From Chelativorans sp. (GTDB lineage Bacteria > Pseudomonadota > Alphaproteobacteria > Rhizobiales > Rhizobiaceae): a DNA stretch of 64,000 nt. The stretch's first letter is position 1. Each line of letters starts with the position of its first letter. Of this stretch, positions 45,455 through 55,253 are shown piece by piece. The notes under the pieces are model-generated. The model was not told the DNA's origin, did not search any database, and saw only the letters and a list, made by a program, of their open reading frames with translations. A program made the translations under genes and the position numbers. The stretch spans positions 1 through 64,000 of the forward strand of contig NZ_JAPSLH010000020.1 of the NCBI RefSeq assembly GCF_031180965.1, given 5' to 3'.

Positions 45455-47160
45455 GTGACATGGGACATCATCATCGTCGGCGGAGGGAGCGCCGGGTGCG
45501 TTCTCGCCAATCGGCTGTCCGCCGATCGGAGCCGGAAGGTGCTTCTGCTCGAGGCAGGCCGCGACGTGCCACCGGGAAGCGAAGGTGCCGCGATCCTCGA
45601 CACCTATCCGAGCCGCGCAGCCTTCGACCCCAACAACCATTGGCCAGACTTGAAGGTGCAGACTGCATCACACCTTCATAACCGGCCTGATGCGGCGCCC
45701 TACAAAACCTACGAGCAGGCAAGGCTGATCGGAGGTGGCTCCAGCATCAATGGGCAGATCGCCAACCGCGGCACTCCCGCCGACTACGATGAGTGGGAGA
45801 TGCTGGGCGCGCGAGGCTGGAACTGGCAGAACGTGCTCCCCTACTTCTGCCGCCTTGAAACCGACCTCGATTATGCAGGCCCAATGCACGGGCGCTCGGG
45901 ACCTATACCCATCCACCGGATCCCTCGCGAGCAATGGCCCGAGTTCTCGCACGCGTCGGCGCGGGCGTTCAACGAACTCGGCTTCAGCGACATCGGGGAT
46001 ATGAATGGGCGCTTCGGAGACGGCTATGCTGCCCTCACGCTATCCAACAACGGTTCGCACCGCGTCTCGGCGGCCATGGCCTATCTTTCCCCGGAAACGC
46101 GCTCCCGTCCAAACCTCGCAATCCTCACTCGCGCGCAAGCCCTGAGCCTCCTTTGCGATGGCCGACTAATCACAGGGGTCCGCATTTCGCGCGAGGGGAG
46201 AGAGAAGGATCTCATCGGGCGGCAGGTCATTGTTTCCGCCGGTGCCATCCACTCGCCAGCTCTTCTGATGCGGTCAGGAATTGGCCCTGCGGCCGATTTG
46301 CGCAAGCGCGAGATCGAAATTATGGCTGATCTTCCGGGCGTTGGCGCCAATTTGCAGGAACACCCAGGCGTGTCGCTCTCCGCTTTCATCCGGCCCGGGC
46401 TCGGCTGAAGCTAACGAGGCGCCACATCCATATCGGGCTGCGATATTCGTCGGAACAAGCAGGGGCTCCTGGGGGCGACATGTTCATGGTTGCCGTGGCC
46501 AAATCCGCCTGGCATCCCTTGGGGCGGCAGATCGGCACCTACCTTGCCTGGATCAACAAGGCTTATTCCCGTGGCAGCGTATCGCTGGTCAGCGGCGACC
46601 CGCGGATCGCGCCGACGGCAAGCTTCAACTTTCTTGCAGACCACCGCGATCTGCAAAGGCTCAAATCTGCTTTCCGACTGATGGCGCAGCTGGTGTCGAC
46701 CGCGGCGCTGCGGAACGTCATTGAGTATCCGGTGCCCTCGAGCTACGGCGGCTTTGCCAAGGCGCTCGGCCGGCGCACGTTGCGGAACTTCCTGCTTACC
46801 GCCCCGGTGTCTGTAGCCATCGACGCGCTGCCCGGCTTGCGCCGGCAGTTCCTGCACAAAGGTGTCGCCGGTGGCGCTGCGCTCGAAGCCCTCCTTGCCG
46901 ATGACAACGTGCTCGAAGAGCATGTGAGGTCGAACGCCGTCGGCCAGTGGCACGCCTGCGGCACTTGCCGAATGGGCCTGGCGGACGATCGGTACACGGT
47001 GGTCGATCCCTCGACGGCACGGGTCCATGGCCTGGATGGGCTCAGGATCGTGGATGCCTCCGTCATGCCCACGGCCCCGCGCGCCAACATCAACCTTCCT
47101 ACTATCATGCTGGCCGAGCGGATGTCCGACTTGATCATCGCCGATCTGCGGTCCAACTAG
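45455..47160 (+). pseudogene. GMC family oxidoreductase, frameshifted
   Basis: FAD-dependent glucose-methanol-choline family gene in two pieces. The N-terminal part (45455-46408) starts at GTG and has IIVGGGSAGCVLANRLSAD, GGSSINGQIANRG, and the second signature GAIHSPALLMRSGIGP. It stops after FIRPGLG. The other frame continues without a gap, LKLTRRHIHIGLRYSSEQAG, into MFMVAVAKSAWHPLG and the C-terminal QWHACGTCRMG (catalytic His) and PTAPRANINLPTIMLAERM. One base is missing near 46404. It is the last gene of the operon; loss would remove an alcohol or sugar oxidation step. A sequencing error is possible for a single indel. Confidence 0.85.
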
Positions 47161-47164
47161 ATAA

Positions 47165-47790
47165 TTAGTCCTGGCATTTACCGACGCGATTGAGAGCAGA
47201 TCTGCTTGGCTGGGAAGCCCATGACTTGCAGCTGATTACGCAGTGTGTGAGAGACCGTTGAGGGTCTTCAGCCCGCCAACGAGATCGTGGGCCGCGACGA
47301 AGTTGGCGAAATGTCGGCGGAGCTGATCGTGGCTCTCGTGATAAAAACGCCCGACGGTAGCATCCTTGTCGCAATTCATCTCTCGACTAGACCATGGTGC
47401 ATGGACATTTGCCCTTGGTCGTGCGGTGCTCGATGTCGTCGGTAATGCAGGTGTATCTTAAGGCATGTGCCCGGAAGCGTTCCGCCTTGGCGATGGCTTG
47501 CTTGATCAGGGGAATGGCCGACCGCCGACGCCGGGCGTGGTGACTTGGATGCCGTTGTCGGTGAGCACGGTGTGGATTTTGTGGGGAGCGGCTGGTCAGC
47601 CGCAGCAGGAAGCTCTCCACACGGCCGTGGACTTCTCGTGCAGTTCCAAGAAGGCAAACTTACACCGTTGGATGGCAGCGAACATGTGCAGCTTGCCCTC
47701 ATCGGTGCGCACCTCGGCAACGTCGACTTGGAAGTAGCCGATGGGTAGCTCTTGAACTTCCCTTGTCCGGCTGGCCGCCAGAATACCGCC
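47165..47790 (-). mobile_element. IS481-family transposase remnant
   Basis: Translating the minus strand across shifting frames gives KSYPIGYFQVDVAEVRTDEG, KLHMFAAIQR, KFAFLELHEKSTA, KIHTVLTDNGIQ, IEHRTTKGK, KDATVGRFYHESHDQLRRHF and ISCKSWASQPSR. These are consecutive segments of an IS481-type DDE integrase core ending in the usual PERFTLNP-like tail. At least three frameshifts and a stop are present, and the N-terminal HTH half is missing. No terminal repeats were identified. Confidence 0.82.
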
Positions 47791-47806
47791 GCGCGCTACC
47801 TGATCA

Positions 47807-47905
47807 CTAGCTCACGTCACCGCTAATAGGCGAGATCGATTGGTCTACCACGAAGCTCCCCTCATCGAAGGCGAGATAGACATAGGCGGGGGCGATCTCG
47901 TCGGG
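47807..47905 (-). pseudogene. SDR C-terminal remnant
   Basis: 33 codons on the minus strand read PDEIAPAYVYLAFDEGSFVV then DQSISPISGDVS and a stop. This matches the extreme C-terminus of SDRs of the type PxEIAPAYVFLAS..VTGQ..HPNGG. The upstream part is absent. It adjoins the IS481 remnant, so the SDR was probably cut by that insertion. Confidence 0.6.
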
Positions 47906-48060
47906 AGCGCGACGCGGCGGATCGGCAGCCGATCCGCTTCCGCTGGCGCCAATCGGGATCGCTTACACACCAAGTCGGGCGACAGATCATCAACGACCGC
48001 GCGTCCTCTCGCACGCAGCACTGGAACGGCCTCAAAAAGGCGAGTCCCGGCACGTTGAAT
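47906..48060. other. Gap with no recognised gene
   Basis: About 155 bp between the SDR remnant and the next SDR gene. No frame or motif recognised; likely scar DNA. Confidence 0.4.
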
Positions 48061-48825
48061 TCAACCGGCCCTCCAACCGCCGTCCACCAGCAGCGAAGAG
48101 CCGGTCACCATCGCCGAGGCATCGGATGCAAGGAACACGACAGCCCCCATGATGTCCTCGACCTTGCCCAGACGCCCAAGCTTGATCTTCGACAACACCC
48201 AGGCGCGAAATTCCGCATCACTCAGGCTGCCGGCCGTCATTTCCGTCTCGATGAAGGTCGGGCAGATCGTGTTCACCCGAATATTGTCGGGTCCAAGATC
48301 GATGGCCATCCCTCGTGTCAGCCCCTCCACGGCAAATTTCGTGGCCGAATAGATGGAGCGTTGCGGGCCCGAGACGTGCCCCATTTGCGAAGAGATGTTG
48401 ATGATCGAGCCGGACCGGCCTTCCGCCACAAGCCTGGTCGCAACACATTGCGACACAAAGATCGTCGCTTTCAGATTGAGGTCGACCACGGCCTGATAAT
48501 CACGCTCCTCCACCTGGAGAAAAGACGCATGGCGCGCGCCGCCAGCGCTGTTGACAAGGATGTCGAAGGCTGGTCGTTCGGCCATGAAGGCTTGAACCGC
48601 GGCGGTATCAGTAACGTCCAGCGCCGAGCCGTCGACCCTGAAGCCGCTCTCCCGCATTGCCGCCACAGCCGCTGCCACATCTCGCGCCGTACGGGCGGCG
48701 ATGGTCACCTCCGCGCCCGCTTCAGCAAGCGCCACCGCGGCCCCAAGGCCGATGCCGCGCGTGCCGCCGGTCACGAGCGCGCGCTTGCCGTCCAGGCGGA
48801 AGCTCGGCGTCCTGGGCAGGCGCAT
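48061..48825 (-). CDS. SDR family oxidoreductase (possible HpsO-like partner)
   Basis: 254-residue classical SDR. VTGGTRGIGLGAAVAL, NSAGGARHASF, INISSQMGHVSG and SIYSATK (YxxxK). ATG 48825 lies one base after the stop of the HpsN-like gene, so the two are coupled; the frame extends upstream to 48924 but that part is antisense of the dehydrogenase's end. An SDR next to an HpsN-like enzyme recalls hpsO-hpsN of dihydroxypropanesulfonate catabolism, but substrate is unproven. Confidence 0.9.
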   Translation of the reverse strand: MRLPRTPSFRLDGKRALVTGGTRGIGLGAAVALAEAGAEVTIAARTARDVAAAVAAMRESGFRVDGSALDVTDTAAVQAFMAERPAFDILVNSAGGARHASFLQVEERDYQAVVDLNLKATIFVSQCVATRLVAEGRSGSIINISSQMGHVSGPQRSIYSATKFAVEGLTRGMAIDLGPDNIRVNTICPTFIETEMTAGSLSDAEFRAWVLSKIKLGRLGKVEDIMGAVVFLASDASAMVTGSSLLVDGGWRAG

Positions 48826-48826
48826 C

Positions 48827-50149
48827 TTAGCCGTCCTTGCGCCGGCTGGCAGCAGCAGCGTAGGGAACATTGCGGCCGCCGTAACGGCGAACGCGGATGT
48901 TTGCCTGTTCGGCGTGGCCAGCAAACCCCTCCAGCATGGAGAGACGAGACGCGTATTCGCCGATCTGTGCCGAGGCAGCGTCCGTCTCGACGATCTGCCA
49001 GGTGCAGGTCTTCATGAACTTGCCGACCCAGAGGCCGCCGGTATAGCGCGCCGCCTTCATGGTCGGCAGGGTGTGGTTGGTGCCGATCACCTTGTCTCCG
49101 TAGGCCACGTTGGTGCGCGGCCCAAGGAAGAGCGCGCCATAGTTTTGCAGCCGGTCGCGAAACCAAAGGTCGCGATCCGTCATCACCTGGACGTGCTCGG
49201 AGGCGATCCGGTCCGCCACTTCGGCCATCTCGTCGTAACTTTCGCAGACGATCACCTCGCCGAAATCCGTCCAGGCCTTGCGTGCGATCTCGCCGGTGGG
49301 GAGGATGGCGAGCAGCCGCTCCACTTCTTCCATAGTCTCGCGAGCAAGCTTCTCGGAGTTGGTGAGCAGTATGGCCGGCGAGGTCGGGCCGTGCTCCGCC
49401 TGGCCCAGAAGGTCCGTAGCGCAGAGCTCGCCGTCCACTGTCTCGTCGGCGATCACAAGCGTTTCGGTCGGGCCGGCAAAGAGGTCGATGCCCACCCGCC
49501 CGAAAAGCTGCCGCTTGGCCTCCGCCACATAGGCGTTGCCGGGGCCGACCAGCATGTCCACCGGCTTGATGCTCTCGGTGCCGATCGCCATGGCGCCGAC
49601 CGCCTGCACGCCACCAAGCACATAGATCTCGTCCGCCCCTGCCATATGCTGGGCGGCGACGATGGCCGGGGCCGGCCGGCCCTGGAAAGGCGGCGCGCAG
49701 GTGATCACGCGCGCGCACCCGGCCACCTTGGCCGTCAGGACCGACATGTGAGCGGATGCGAGCAGCGGGTATTTTCCGCCGGGAACATAGCAGCCCACCG
49801 CGCTCACGGGCACATGCTTGTGGCCCAGGATGACGCCTGGCAACGTCTCGACGGCGAGCTCACGCATCGTATCCTTCTGCGCCTCAGCGAAATTGCGCAC
49901 CTGCTCCTGCGCGAAGGCGATGTCGGAGAGATCCTCCTGCGAAAGCTCGGCCATGCAGGCGTCGATCTCCGCCTCGCTCAGGCGAAAATCCTCCCGATCC
50001 CATCCATCGAATTTGCGGGAGAGCTCGCGCACCGCCTCGTCGCCCCGCTTCTCGATATCGCCGAGAATGCCCTCGACCACGGCGCGCACCTGACGGTCGG
50101 CCTCGGCGCGTTCTTCGATGCTCCTGCTTCGCTTGAGCCAGACGGGCAT
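48827..50149 (-). CDS. Histidinol dehydrogenase-family enzyme, HpsN-like
   Basis: 440-residue HisD-fold NAD-dependent dehydrogenase that takes a primary alcohol to the acid. Motifs: [73 protein letters not shown] (Gln/His zinc ligands) and ASEHVQVMT. The PGGKYP and [12 protein letters not shown] forms, and the catabolic context, fit sulfopropanediol dehydrogenase (HpsN) better than biosynthetic HisD. It is flanked by an SDR and a lambda-crystallin-type dehydrogenase in an ABC-importer operon. Substrate could be dihydroxypropanesulfonate or another polyol. Confidence 0.88.
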   Translation of the reverse strand: MPVWLKRSRSIEERAEADRQVRAVVEGILGDIEKRGDEAVRELSRKFDGWDREDFRLSEAEIDACMAELSQEDLSDIAFAQEQVRNFAEAQKDTMRELAVETLPGVILGHKHVPVSAVGCYVPGGKYPLLASAHMSVLTAKVAGCARVITCAPPFQGRPAPAIVAAQHMAGADEIYVLGGVQAVGAMAIGTESIKPVDMLVGPGNAYVAEAKRQLFGRVGIDLFAGPTETLVIADETVDGELCATDLLGQAEHGPTSPAILLTNSEKLARETMEEVERLLAILPTGEIARKAWTDFGEVIVCESYDEMAEVADRIASEHVQVMTDRDLWFRDRLQNYGALFLGPRTNVAYGDKVIGTNHTLPTMKAARYTGGLWVGKFMKTCTWQIVETDAASAQIGEYASRLSMLEGFAGHAEQANIRVRRYGGRNVPYAAAASRRKDG

Positions 50150-50162
50150 GGAGCTTTTTCCT

Positions 50163-51107
50163 CTATTGTTCCTCGGTTATCATCCGGCGCCGATGCGCGA
50201 CGAGCGCCATCAGCCGACGATCCCGCCATGCGCGCCGCTCGGCAAGCTCGTCCGGCGACAGTTTTGCTCGCCGCTCCGCCTCGACGCGCCTAATCAGGGC
50301 TTCCGACCAGGGCCGGGGGTCGCGGCGGTCGAGCGCGATCTTGTGGTAGAGCGGACCGAGACGCTGGGCATAGTCGCCCACTCCGCCCGGCGCGTTGAGA
50401 TCGATGGTCTCGAAAGGACCCATGAAGGACCAGCGGAGCCCAAGGCCGTCGCGCACCGTGCGGTCGATATCCTCTGCGCTCGCATAGCCTTCTTCAAACA
50501 GCGCCCAGGCCTCGTTCAGCAGCGCTCCTTGCAGCCGGTTGAGCACAAAGCCTTCGATCTCGCGCCGCACCGTGATGGGGGTTTGCCCGACTTCCTCCAT
50601 GAGTTCCCGCACAGAGGCGAGCGCAGCAGAATCGGTCCACGGCGCCCGCACCAGCTCCACCAGCGGCACAAGGTGCGGGGGATTGACCGGGTGGACCACC
50701 AGGAAGCGCTCTCGGTTCTTCAGATGTTCGGTAAAGGCCGAAGCGGGAATGCCTGAGCTGGAACTTCCCACGATGGCCTGCGGGTGCATGACGGCATCGA
50801 TCTGGCTCGACACATCCTTCTTGATGTCCTGCCTTTCAAAGACAGATTCCTGCACGTAGGAGGCGCCCCTGACCGCGCTTCGGAGCTCATCCTCCACGGT
50901 CACCCTGGCCGCTATGGTCTCCCTTTCCTCAACGAGCCCGGCCATTTCCATGTCGGCCAGCGCCGCGCTTATGCGCCCGGTCACCGCAGCACGAATAGAC
51001 GGATCGACGTCGAATACATTCACCCGGAAACCGGCACGCGCGAAGACGATGGCCCAGCCGCAGCCTACCAGGCCAGCCCCCACGACGGCGATCTTTCGCT
51101 TCTCCAT
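50163..51107 (-). CDS. 3-hydroxyacyl-CoA dehydrogenase-family protein (L-gulonate 3-dehydrogenase/lambda-crystallin type)
   Basis: 314-residue enzyme. NAD loop [31 protein letters not shown], the catalytic [15 protein letters not shown] block, and the C-terminal domain [15 protein letters not shown]. HPVNPPxxxPLVELV is characteristic of lambda-crystallin/gulonate dehydrogenase rather than true fatty-acid HADs. ATG 51107 has AAAGG at 6 nt; ATG 51113 overlaps the permease stop. It would oxidise a secondary alcohol of a 3-hydroxy acid, such as an aldonate. Confidence 0.89.
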   Translation of the reverse strand: MEKRKIAVVGAGLVGCGWAIVFARAGFRVNVFDVDPSIRAAVTGRISAALADMEMAGLVEERETIAARVTVEDELRSAVRGASYVQESVFERQDIKKDVSSQIDAVMHPQAIVGSSSSGIPASAFTEHLKNRERFLVVHPVNPPHLVPLVELVRAPWTDSAALASVRELMEEVGQTPITVRREIEGFVLNRLQGALLNEAWALFEEGYASAEDIDRTVRDGLGLRWSFMGPFETIDLNAPGGVGDYAQRLGPLYHKIALDRRDPRPWSEALIRRVEAERRAKLSPDELAERRAWRDRRLMALVAHRRRMITEEQ

Positions 51108-51109
51108 TG

Positions 51110-51952
51110 TCATCCTTTCACTGCACCGGTGGTCAGGCCGGCTACAACATAGCGTTGTGCCAGGAGGAACAGGATCGTCGCAGGAAGCATGGTAAGCGTG
51201 ATGTAGGCGAGGATCCGGTTCCACTCGGTCGAATATTCGCCCTGATAGACCATGATGCCAAGCGGCCACGGGTAGAGCTCGGGGCTGTTGAGCATCACCA
51301 GGGGCAGGAGAAAGGCGTTCCAGCTGTGGACGAAGGCGATCACGCCGGTGGTGGCGAGGATCGGCCGCGAGAGCGGGAGAACCACGTGCCAGAAGAAGCC
51401 GAAATAGCTGCAGCCGTCGACGAAAGCTGCATCCTTCAGCTCCGCCGGCAGCCCCTTGAAGAAGTTGCGGCAGAGGAGAATGCTCATTGCAAGCCCGAAG
51501 GCGGCCTGCGGCAGGATCACGGCCCAATGCGTATTGAGCAGCCCGAGGTCGCGCACCTTGATGAAGAGCGGCAGTACGGCTGTCGCGGCGGGAAACATCA
51601 GGCCGAGCGTCAGATAGGCAAGAAGAAATTCGCTGCCAAAGAAGCGAAGCTGCGCGAAGACGAAGGCCGCCATCGCCGAAAAAGCCACCGTGAGGAAGAC
51701 CGTCGCCAGAGCGATCACCAGCGAGTTTCCCAGCATCTGCCAGTACCGGCTTCCGCGGAGGATTTCCCAATAGACTTCCCATCGCCAGGTTTCGGGCAGC
51801 CCGAAAGGATTGACGCGGAGCTCACCTAGCGCCTTGAAGCCGCCGAGGACCGTGATGACGAGAGGGACGAGCACGAAGGCGCCGACCATCAGGAGGACCG
51901 CGTAGCGCAGCGGCGCTGGCCAGTGCAGCGGCGAACGGCCCTCCTCAGTCAT
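51110..51952 (-). CDS. Sugar ABC transporter permease (MalG type)
   Basis: 280-residue CUT1 permease. EAA loop around ELKDAAFVDGCSYFGFFWHV. It overlaps the upstream permease by 8 bp and the downstream dehydrogenase start region. No ATPase follows, unlike most CUT1 operons. Confidence 0.93.
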   Translation of the reverse strand: MTEEGRSPLHWPAPLRYAVLLMVGAFVLVPLVITVLGGFKALGELRVNPFGLPETWRWEVYWEILRGSRYWQMLGNSLVIALATVFLTVAFSAMAAFVFAQLRFFGSEFLLAYLTLGLMFPAATAVLPLFIKVRDLGLLNTHWAVILPQAAFGLAMSILLCRNFFKGLPAELKDAAFVDGCSYFGFFWHVVLPLSRPILATTGVIAFVHSWNAFLLPLVMLNSPELYPWPLGIMVYQGEYSTEWNRILAYITLTMLPATILFLLAQRYVVAGLTTGAVKG

Positions 51953-52874
51953 TGCGCATCACCGTGCGTTTGTACCCGAACGCGAAGATGACGCAGATCA
52001 GGAACAGCACCACCCCGACAGCGCTGCCGAAGCCGAAGCGCGTCCGGATGATGCCGAAATTGTAGAGGTAGGTGACGATCGTATGCGTGCTGTCGGAGGG
52101 TCCGCCGGCCGTCATCGGCATGATCACATCGAAAAGCTGCAGAGCGCCAACCACCGAAAAGAAGATCGAGAGACGGATGGTTGGGGCCAGCAGAGGCAGC
52201 GTTATGGTCCGGAAGAGCGTCCAGCCGCCGGCGCCGTCGATACGCGCGGCTTCGTAGAGCGAGCGGTCGATCTGCTGCAGGCCGGCGATGAAGAGGATCA
52301 TATGGAGGCCGAAATACTTCCAGACGATCACCAGCAGGATCGCATAGATGGCGAAGTTCCGGTCCGCGAGCACATAGACCGGATCGAGCCCCAGCCAGCC
52401 GGTCATCGCTGCGACGACGCCATAGTCGCCGTCATAGATGAAGCGCCAGATCAGCCCCGCGGTCACTTCGGCCAGCACATAGGGGAGGAAGAAGATGAGC
52501 CGGAAAGTGTCGGTGAGCGGTTCACGGTCGGCGAGCATCGTTGCCACCAGAAGCGCAAGCGGCATCTGGATGAGCAGCGAGGCCAGGATGATCAACCCGT
52601 TGTTGGCAAGTGCGGTGTGGAAGGCGCCGTGCGTGAAAAGCCGAACGTAATTCTGCAGGCCGACGAATTTCTCCGGCGCACCAAAACCGTTCCAGTTGAA
52701 GAAGGAGTACTGCGCCGCCTCGAGGATCGGCAGGGCCACGAACACCGTGAAGAGCAGGAGCGCCGGAGGCAGGAAGACGAGCGCCAGCAGCGCCTCGTCC
52801 CGGCGAACGAGCCGCAACTTCCAGCCCCTGGAAGCGGCGGTCGCGCTCCCCTCGCCCGCATAGTCCACCGTCAT
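51945..52874 (-). CDS. Sugar ABC transporter permease (MalF type)
   Basis: 309-residue CUT1 permease with six main segments. EAA loop SLYEAARIDGAGGWTLFRTI. Lies 52 bp after the binding-protein gene and overlaps the second permease. Confidence 0.93.
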   Translation of the reverse strand: MTVDYAGEGSATAASRGWKLRLVRRDEALLALVFLPPALLLFTVFVALPILEAAQYSFFNWNGFGAPEKFVGLQNYVRLFTHGAFHTALANNGLIILASLLIQMPLALLVATMLADREPLTDTFRLIFFLPYVLAEVTAGLIWRFIYDGDYGVVAAMTGWLGLDPVYVLADRNFAIYAILLVIVWKYFGLHMILFIAGLQQIDRSLYEAARIDGAGGWTLFRTITLPLLAPTIRLSIFFSVVGALQLFDVIMPMTAGGPSDSTHTIVTYLYNFGIIRTRFGFGSAVGVVLFLICVIFAFGYKRTVMRND

Positions 52875-52926
52875 CCCGTACCCTCGGTTCGAGCCCGCGC
52901 TAGGCGCGCCTAGCGGTCCGCCGCAC

Positions 52927-54183
52927 TCACTGCTCGAACGCGTAAGCTTCCTGCACCGCGTCCGCTGCTTCCTCGGGCGTCATATTGCCCGCCGCAAGCT
53001 CTGCCGAGACATCGTTCACCACGGCGCCAACCGCTGCGCCCAAGGCCTGGTCGTAGAAATTCTGGTGGTAGGTCGATTTTGCAAGATTGGCGGAGATCAC
53101 CTGATGGATGGGATTGGCAAGCTCAGCCTCGAGCCCCTTCACCGTGGGAATGTAAAAGGACTTCTGCGCCGCCATGCGCTGATTTTCGGGTTGCATGAAG
53201 AATGCCAGGAAATCGGCCGCGCGCGGCGAAGCACCCTCGGTTACAAGCCACCCATTGATGCCGCCAAGGGTGGCGTTCGGCTCGTCGGCCCCGCCTTCAA
53301 CAGTGGGGAGCGGAGCAAAGCCCAGCCGGTCGAGGGGAATGCCGACCCCGTCGGCCGCATTGGCCTTCATGCCGTTGAGCACGAAATCGGCCACCAGCAT
53401 CATGGCCCCCTTGCCGTCACCGAACTGGCCGACCGACGCACCGTATTTGGTGCCCATATAGCCGGACTGGAAAGGCTCCAGCGCGGTCAGCTGCTGGAAA
53501 AGCTCGCCGGCCCTGACGAAGGGCGCGGCTGCGAAGCCCTCGCCTTCCTGAGCGACGGCCGCCTCGAACGCCGCGCTTCCCCCTGCCCTCAGCGCCAGGC
53601 CTGACCAGTAGAACATCAGCGGCCATTTGTCGGCTCCGCCGACCACAAGCGGCGTCGTTCCCGCAGCCTTCAGCGTTTCGATGGCTTTAAGAAATCCGTC
53701 CCAGGTGGCAAGGGACGCGGGGTCCACATTTGCCGCTCCGAGCATGTCCTTGTTGTAGAAGATCCCGACCTGTGTCATCCGCACCGGCACGCCATAGATG
53801 CGGCCATCCAGGGTGAAGGCATCAAGCGCGGCGGGAAGAAGCATGTCCTTTGCAGCAGGATCGAGCTTCTCCGTGAGATCTGCAATGACGCCGGCTTCGA
53901 CCTGGGCGCGCAGCACACCTCCCGCCCAGCTGTAGATAATATCGGGACGATCGGACGATTGTAGAAGCGTCGTCATCTTCTGCTTGAAAGCTTCGGCTTC
54001 AAGGTACTGGAACTGGACGTCTACACCCTGGTTCGCCGACTCGAACTTTTTCGCAAGGTCCTCCCAGAATTCCTGCACCGCCGGGTTCTGTTCGACGTGA
54101 ACGACGGTGATGACGTCCTCCTGCGCGGCGGCCGCGGCAACGGAAGCCGTCAGAGCCATCGCGGCCCAGAATGTCCTAGCCAT
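52927..54183 (-). CDS. Sugar ABC transporter substrate-binding protein
   Basis: 418-residue family 1 binding protein. Signal MARTFWAAMALTASVAAAAA, mature AQEDVITVVHVEQNPAVQEFW. Features DRPDIIYSWAGGVLRAQ and GVPVRMTQVGIFYNKDML. Adjacent ATGs at 54186 and 54183; GGAGG spacing favours 54183. First gene of a six-gene unit (binding protein, two permeases, three dehydrogenases). Confidence 0.93.
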   Translation of the reverse strand: MARTFWAAMALTASVAAAAAQEDVITVVHVEQNPAVQEFWEDLAKKFESANQGVDVQFQYLEAEAFKQKMTTLLQSSDRPDIIYSWAGGVLRAQVEAGVIADLTEKLDPAAKDMLLPAALDAFTLDGRIYGVPVRMTQVGIFYNKDMLGAANVDPASLATWDGFLKAIETLKAAGTTPLVVGGADKWPLMFYWSGLALRAGGSAAFEAAVAQEGEGFAAAPFVRAGELFQQLTALEPFQSGYMGTKYGASVGQFGDGKGAMMLVADFVLNGMKANAADGVGIPLDRLGFAPLPTVEGGADEPNATLGGINGWLVTEGASPRAADFLAFFMQPENQRMAAQKSFYIPTVKGLEAELANPIHQVISANLAKSTYHQNFYDQALGAAVGAVVNDVSAELAAGNMTPEEAADAVQEAYAFEQ

Positions 54184-54395
54184 CATTTTTCCTCCCTGAT
54201 GATGCGGCATACGTCATTTACCGTCATCCCTGCCAGTTTTGCAGCGTGTGTCCTGCCTGTCAAGCGCATCGGACATTCCGAAGCCACTTCTGCCCCTGCA
54301 CGCTAACCTGCCTCTACGGCCGCTGCCATATCGCTATTGCATTTTACGTCTTTTTCTTTCACTACTCGCCATCAATGACTGTGCGGGAGGATTGA
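54184..54395. promoter_or_regulatory. Divergent control region
   Basis: 212 bp between the binding-protein operon and the epimerase/Gfo operon. A minus-strand TTGACA near 54258-54263 could serve the binding-protein promoter; its -10 is weak. No clear LacI-type palindrome was seen. Confidence 0.4.
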
Positions 54396-55253
54396 ATGCG
54401 GCCGGACTTCATTGCGACGCAGGCCTACCCCTTCATGCAGCGGGCGCAGCAGCGCGGCCATGCCTGGGAAGACCAACTTGAGAACGCGATGCGTGAAGCG
54501 GCCGAGGCCGGCCTCGACGGCTGGGAGCCCATCGTGCGGACGCCGGATCAGGTGGAAGGGATTGCTCTGGCGGCCAAACGGCACCGGCTGGAGATGCCTT
54601 CGATCTATATTGGCGGCGCCATGCACGACGAGGTGGAGGGGCGGCGCACCTTTGAAAACATGGTAGCGATTGCCGAGAAGGCGAGGCCATGGGGCGTCCG
54701 CTTCATCCTGATCAATCCCAACCCGATCGACTGGAAGGGAAAGGAAAACAAGACGGACGGGCAGCTCATACTGCAGGCAAGCCTCCTCGCCGCCCTGGGA
54801 GGCAGGTTCCACGAGATGGGCCTGCGGCTCTGCTATCATTCCCACGATGCAGAGATGCGGGCGAGCGCCCGCGAATTCCACCACATGCTGACCGCGACCG
54901 ACCCGAACCATGTGCGCCTTTGTCTCGACCCGCACTGGATCTACCGGGGCGCGGAGAACAGCGAGATCGCCCTCCACGACATCATCACCCACTATGGCGA
55001 CCGCATCGAGCTCGTGCATTTGCGCCAGTCGCGAGACGGGATCTGGGATGAAATCCTTGGCCCGGGTGATCTCGACCACGAGCATCTGGCGACCCGCTTC
55101 ACCGCCCTCGATCTTCAGCCGCTGCTGGTGCTGGAGCGCGCGCTCGAGGAGGGAACTCCGGAAACGATGAGCGATGTCGAAGCCCATCGCCGCAGTGCGG
55201 CATATGCGCGGCAGCTCTTCGCCTCCGCTCGCGCAGAAGGATCGCACGCGTGA
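54396..55253 (+). CDS. Sugar phosphate isomerase/epimerase (TIM barrel)
   Basis: 285-residue AP-endonuclease-2-like protein. FIATQAYPFMQR at the N-terminus, MPSIYIGGAMHD, LCYHSHDAEMR (His), VRLCLDPHWIYRG (Asp, His) and IELVHLRQSRDG (His). The C-terminal Glu ligand is in LLVLERALEEG. GGGAGG precedes the ATG. It overlaps the following Gfo/Idh gene by 4 bp, forming a two-gene unit. Confidence 0.88.
   Translation: MRPDFIATQAYPFMQRAQQRGHAWEDQLENAMREAAEAGLDGWEPIVRTPDQVEGIALAAKRHRLEMPSIYIGGAMHDEVEGRRTFENMVAIAEKARPWGVRFILINPNPIDWKGKENKTDGQLILQASLLAALGGRFHEMGLRLCYHSHDAEMRASAREFHHMLTATDPNHVRLCLDPHWIYRGAENSEIALHDIITHYGDRIELVHLRQSRDGIWDEILGPGDLDHEHLATRFTALDLQPLLVLERALEEGTPETMSDVEAHRRSAAYARQLFASARAEGSHA

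Noticed and set aside
48827-50149. Calling this gene hisD (histidine biosynthesis)
   Set aside because: No other his gene is near, it sits in a sugar-uptake operon, and the PGGKYP/AHMSV blocks look catabolic (HpsN-like).
48701-50293. 530-codon plus-strand frame
   Set aside because: Antisense to the HpsN-like dehydrogenase; no motif.
51114-51782. N-terminal extension of the lambda-crystallin-type dehydrogenase frame
   Set aside because: Covers the permease gene out of frame; the NAD-binding loop begins right after the 51107/51113 starts.
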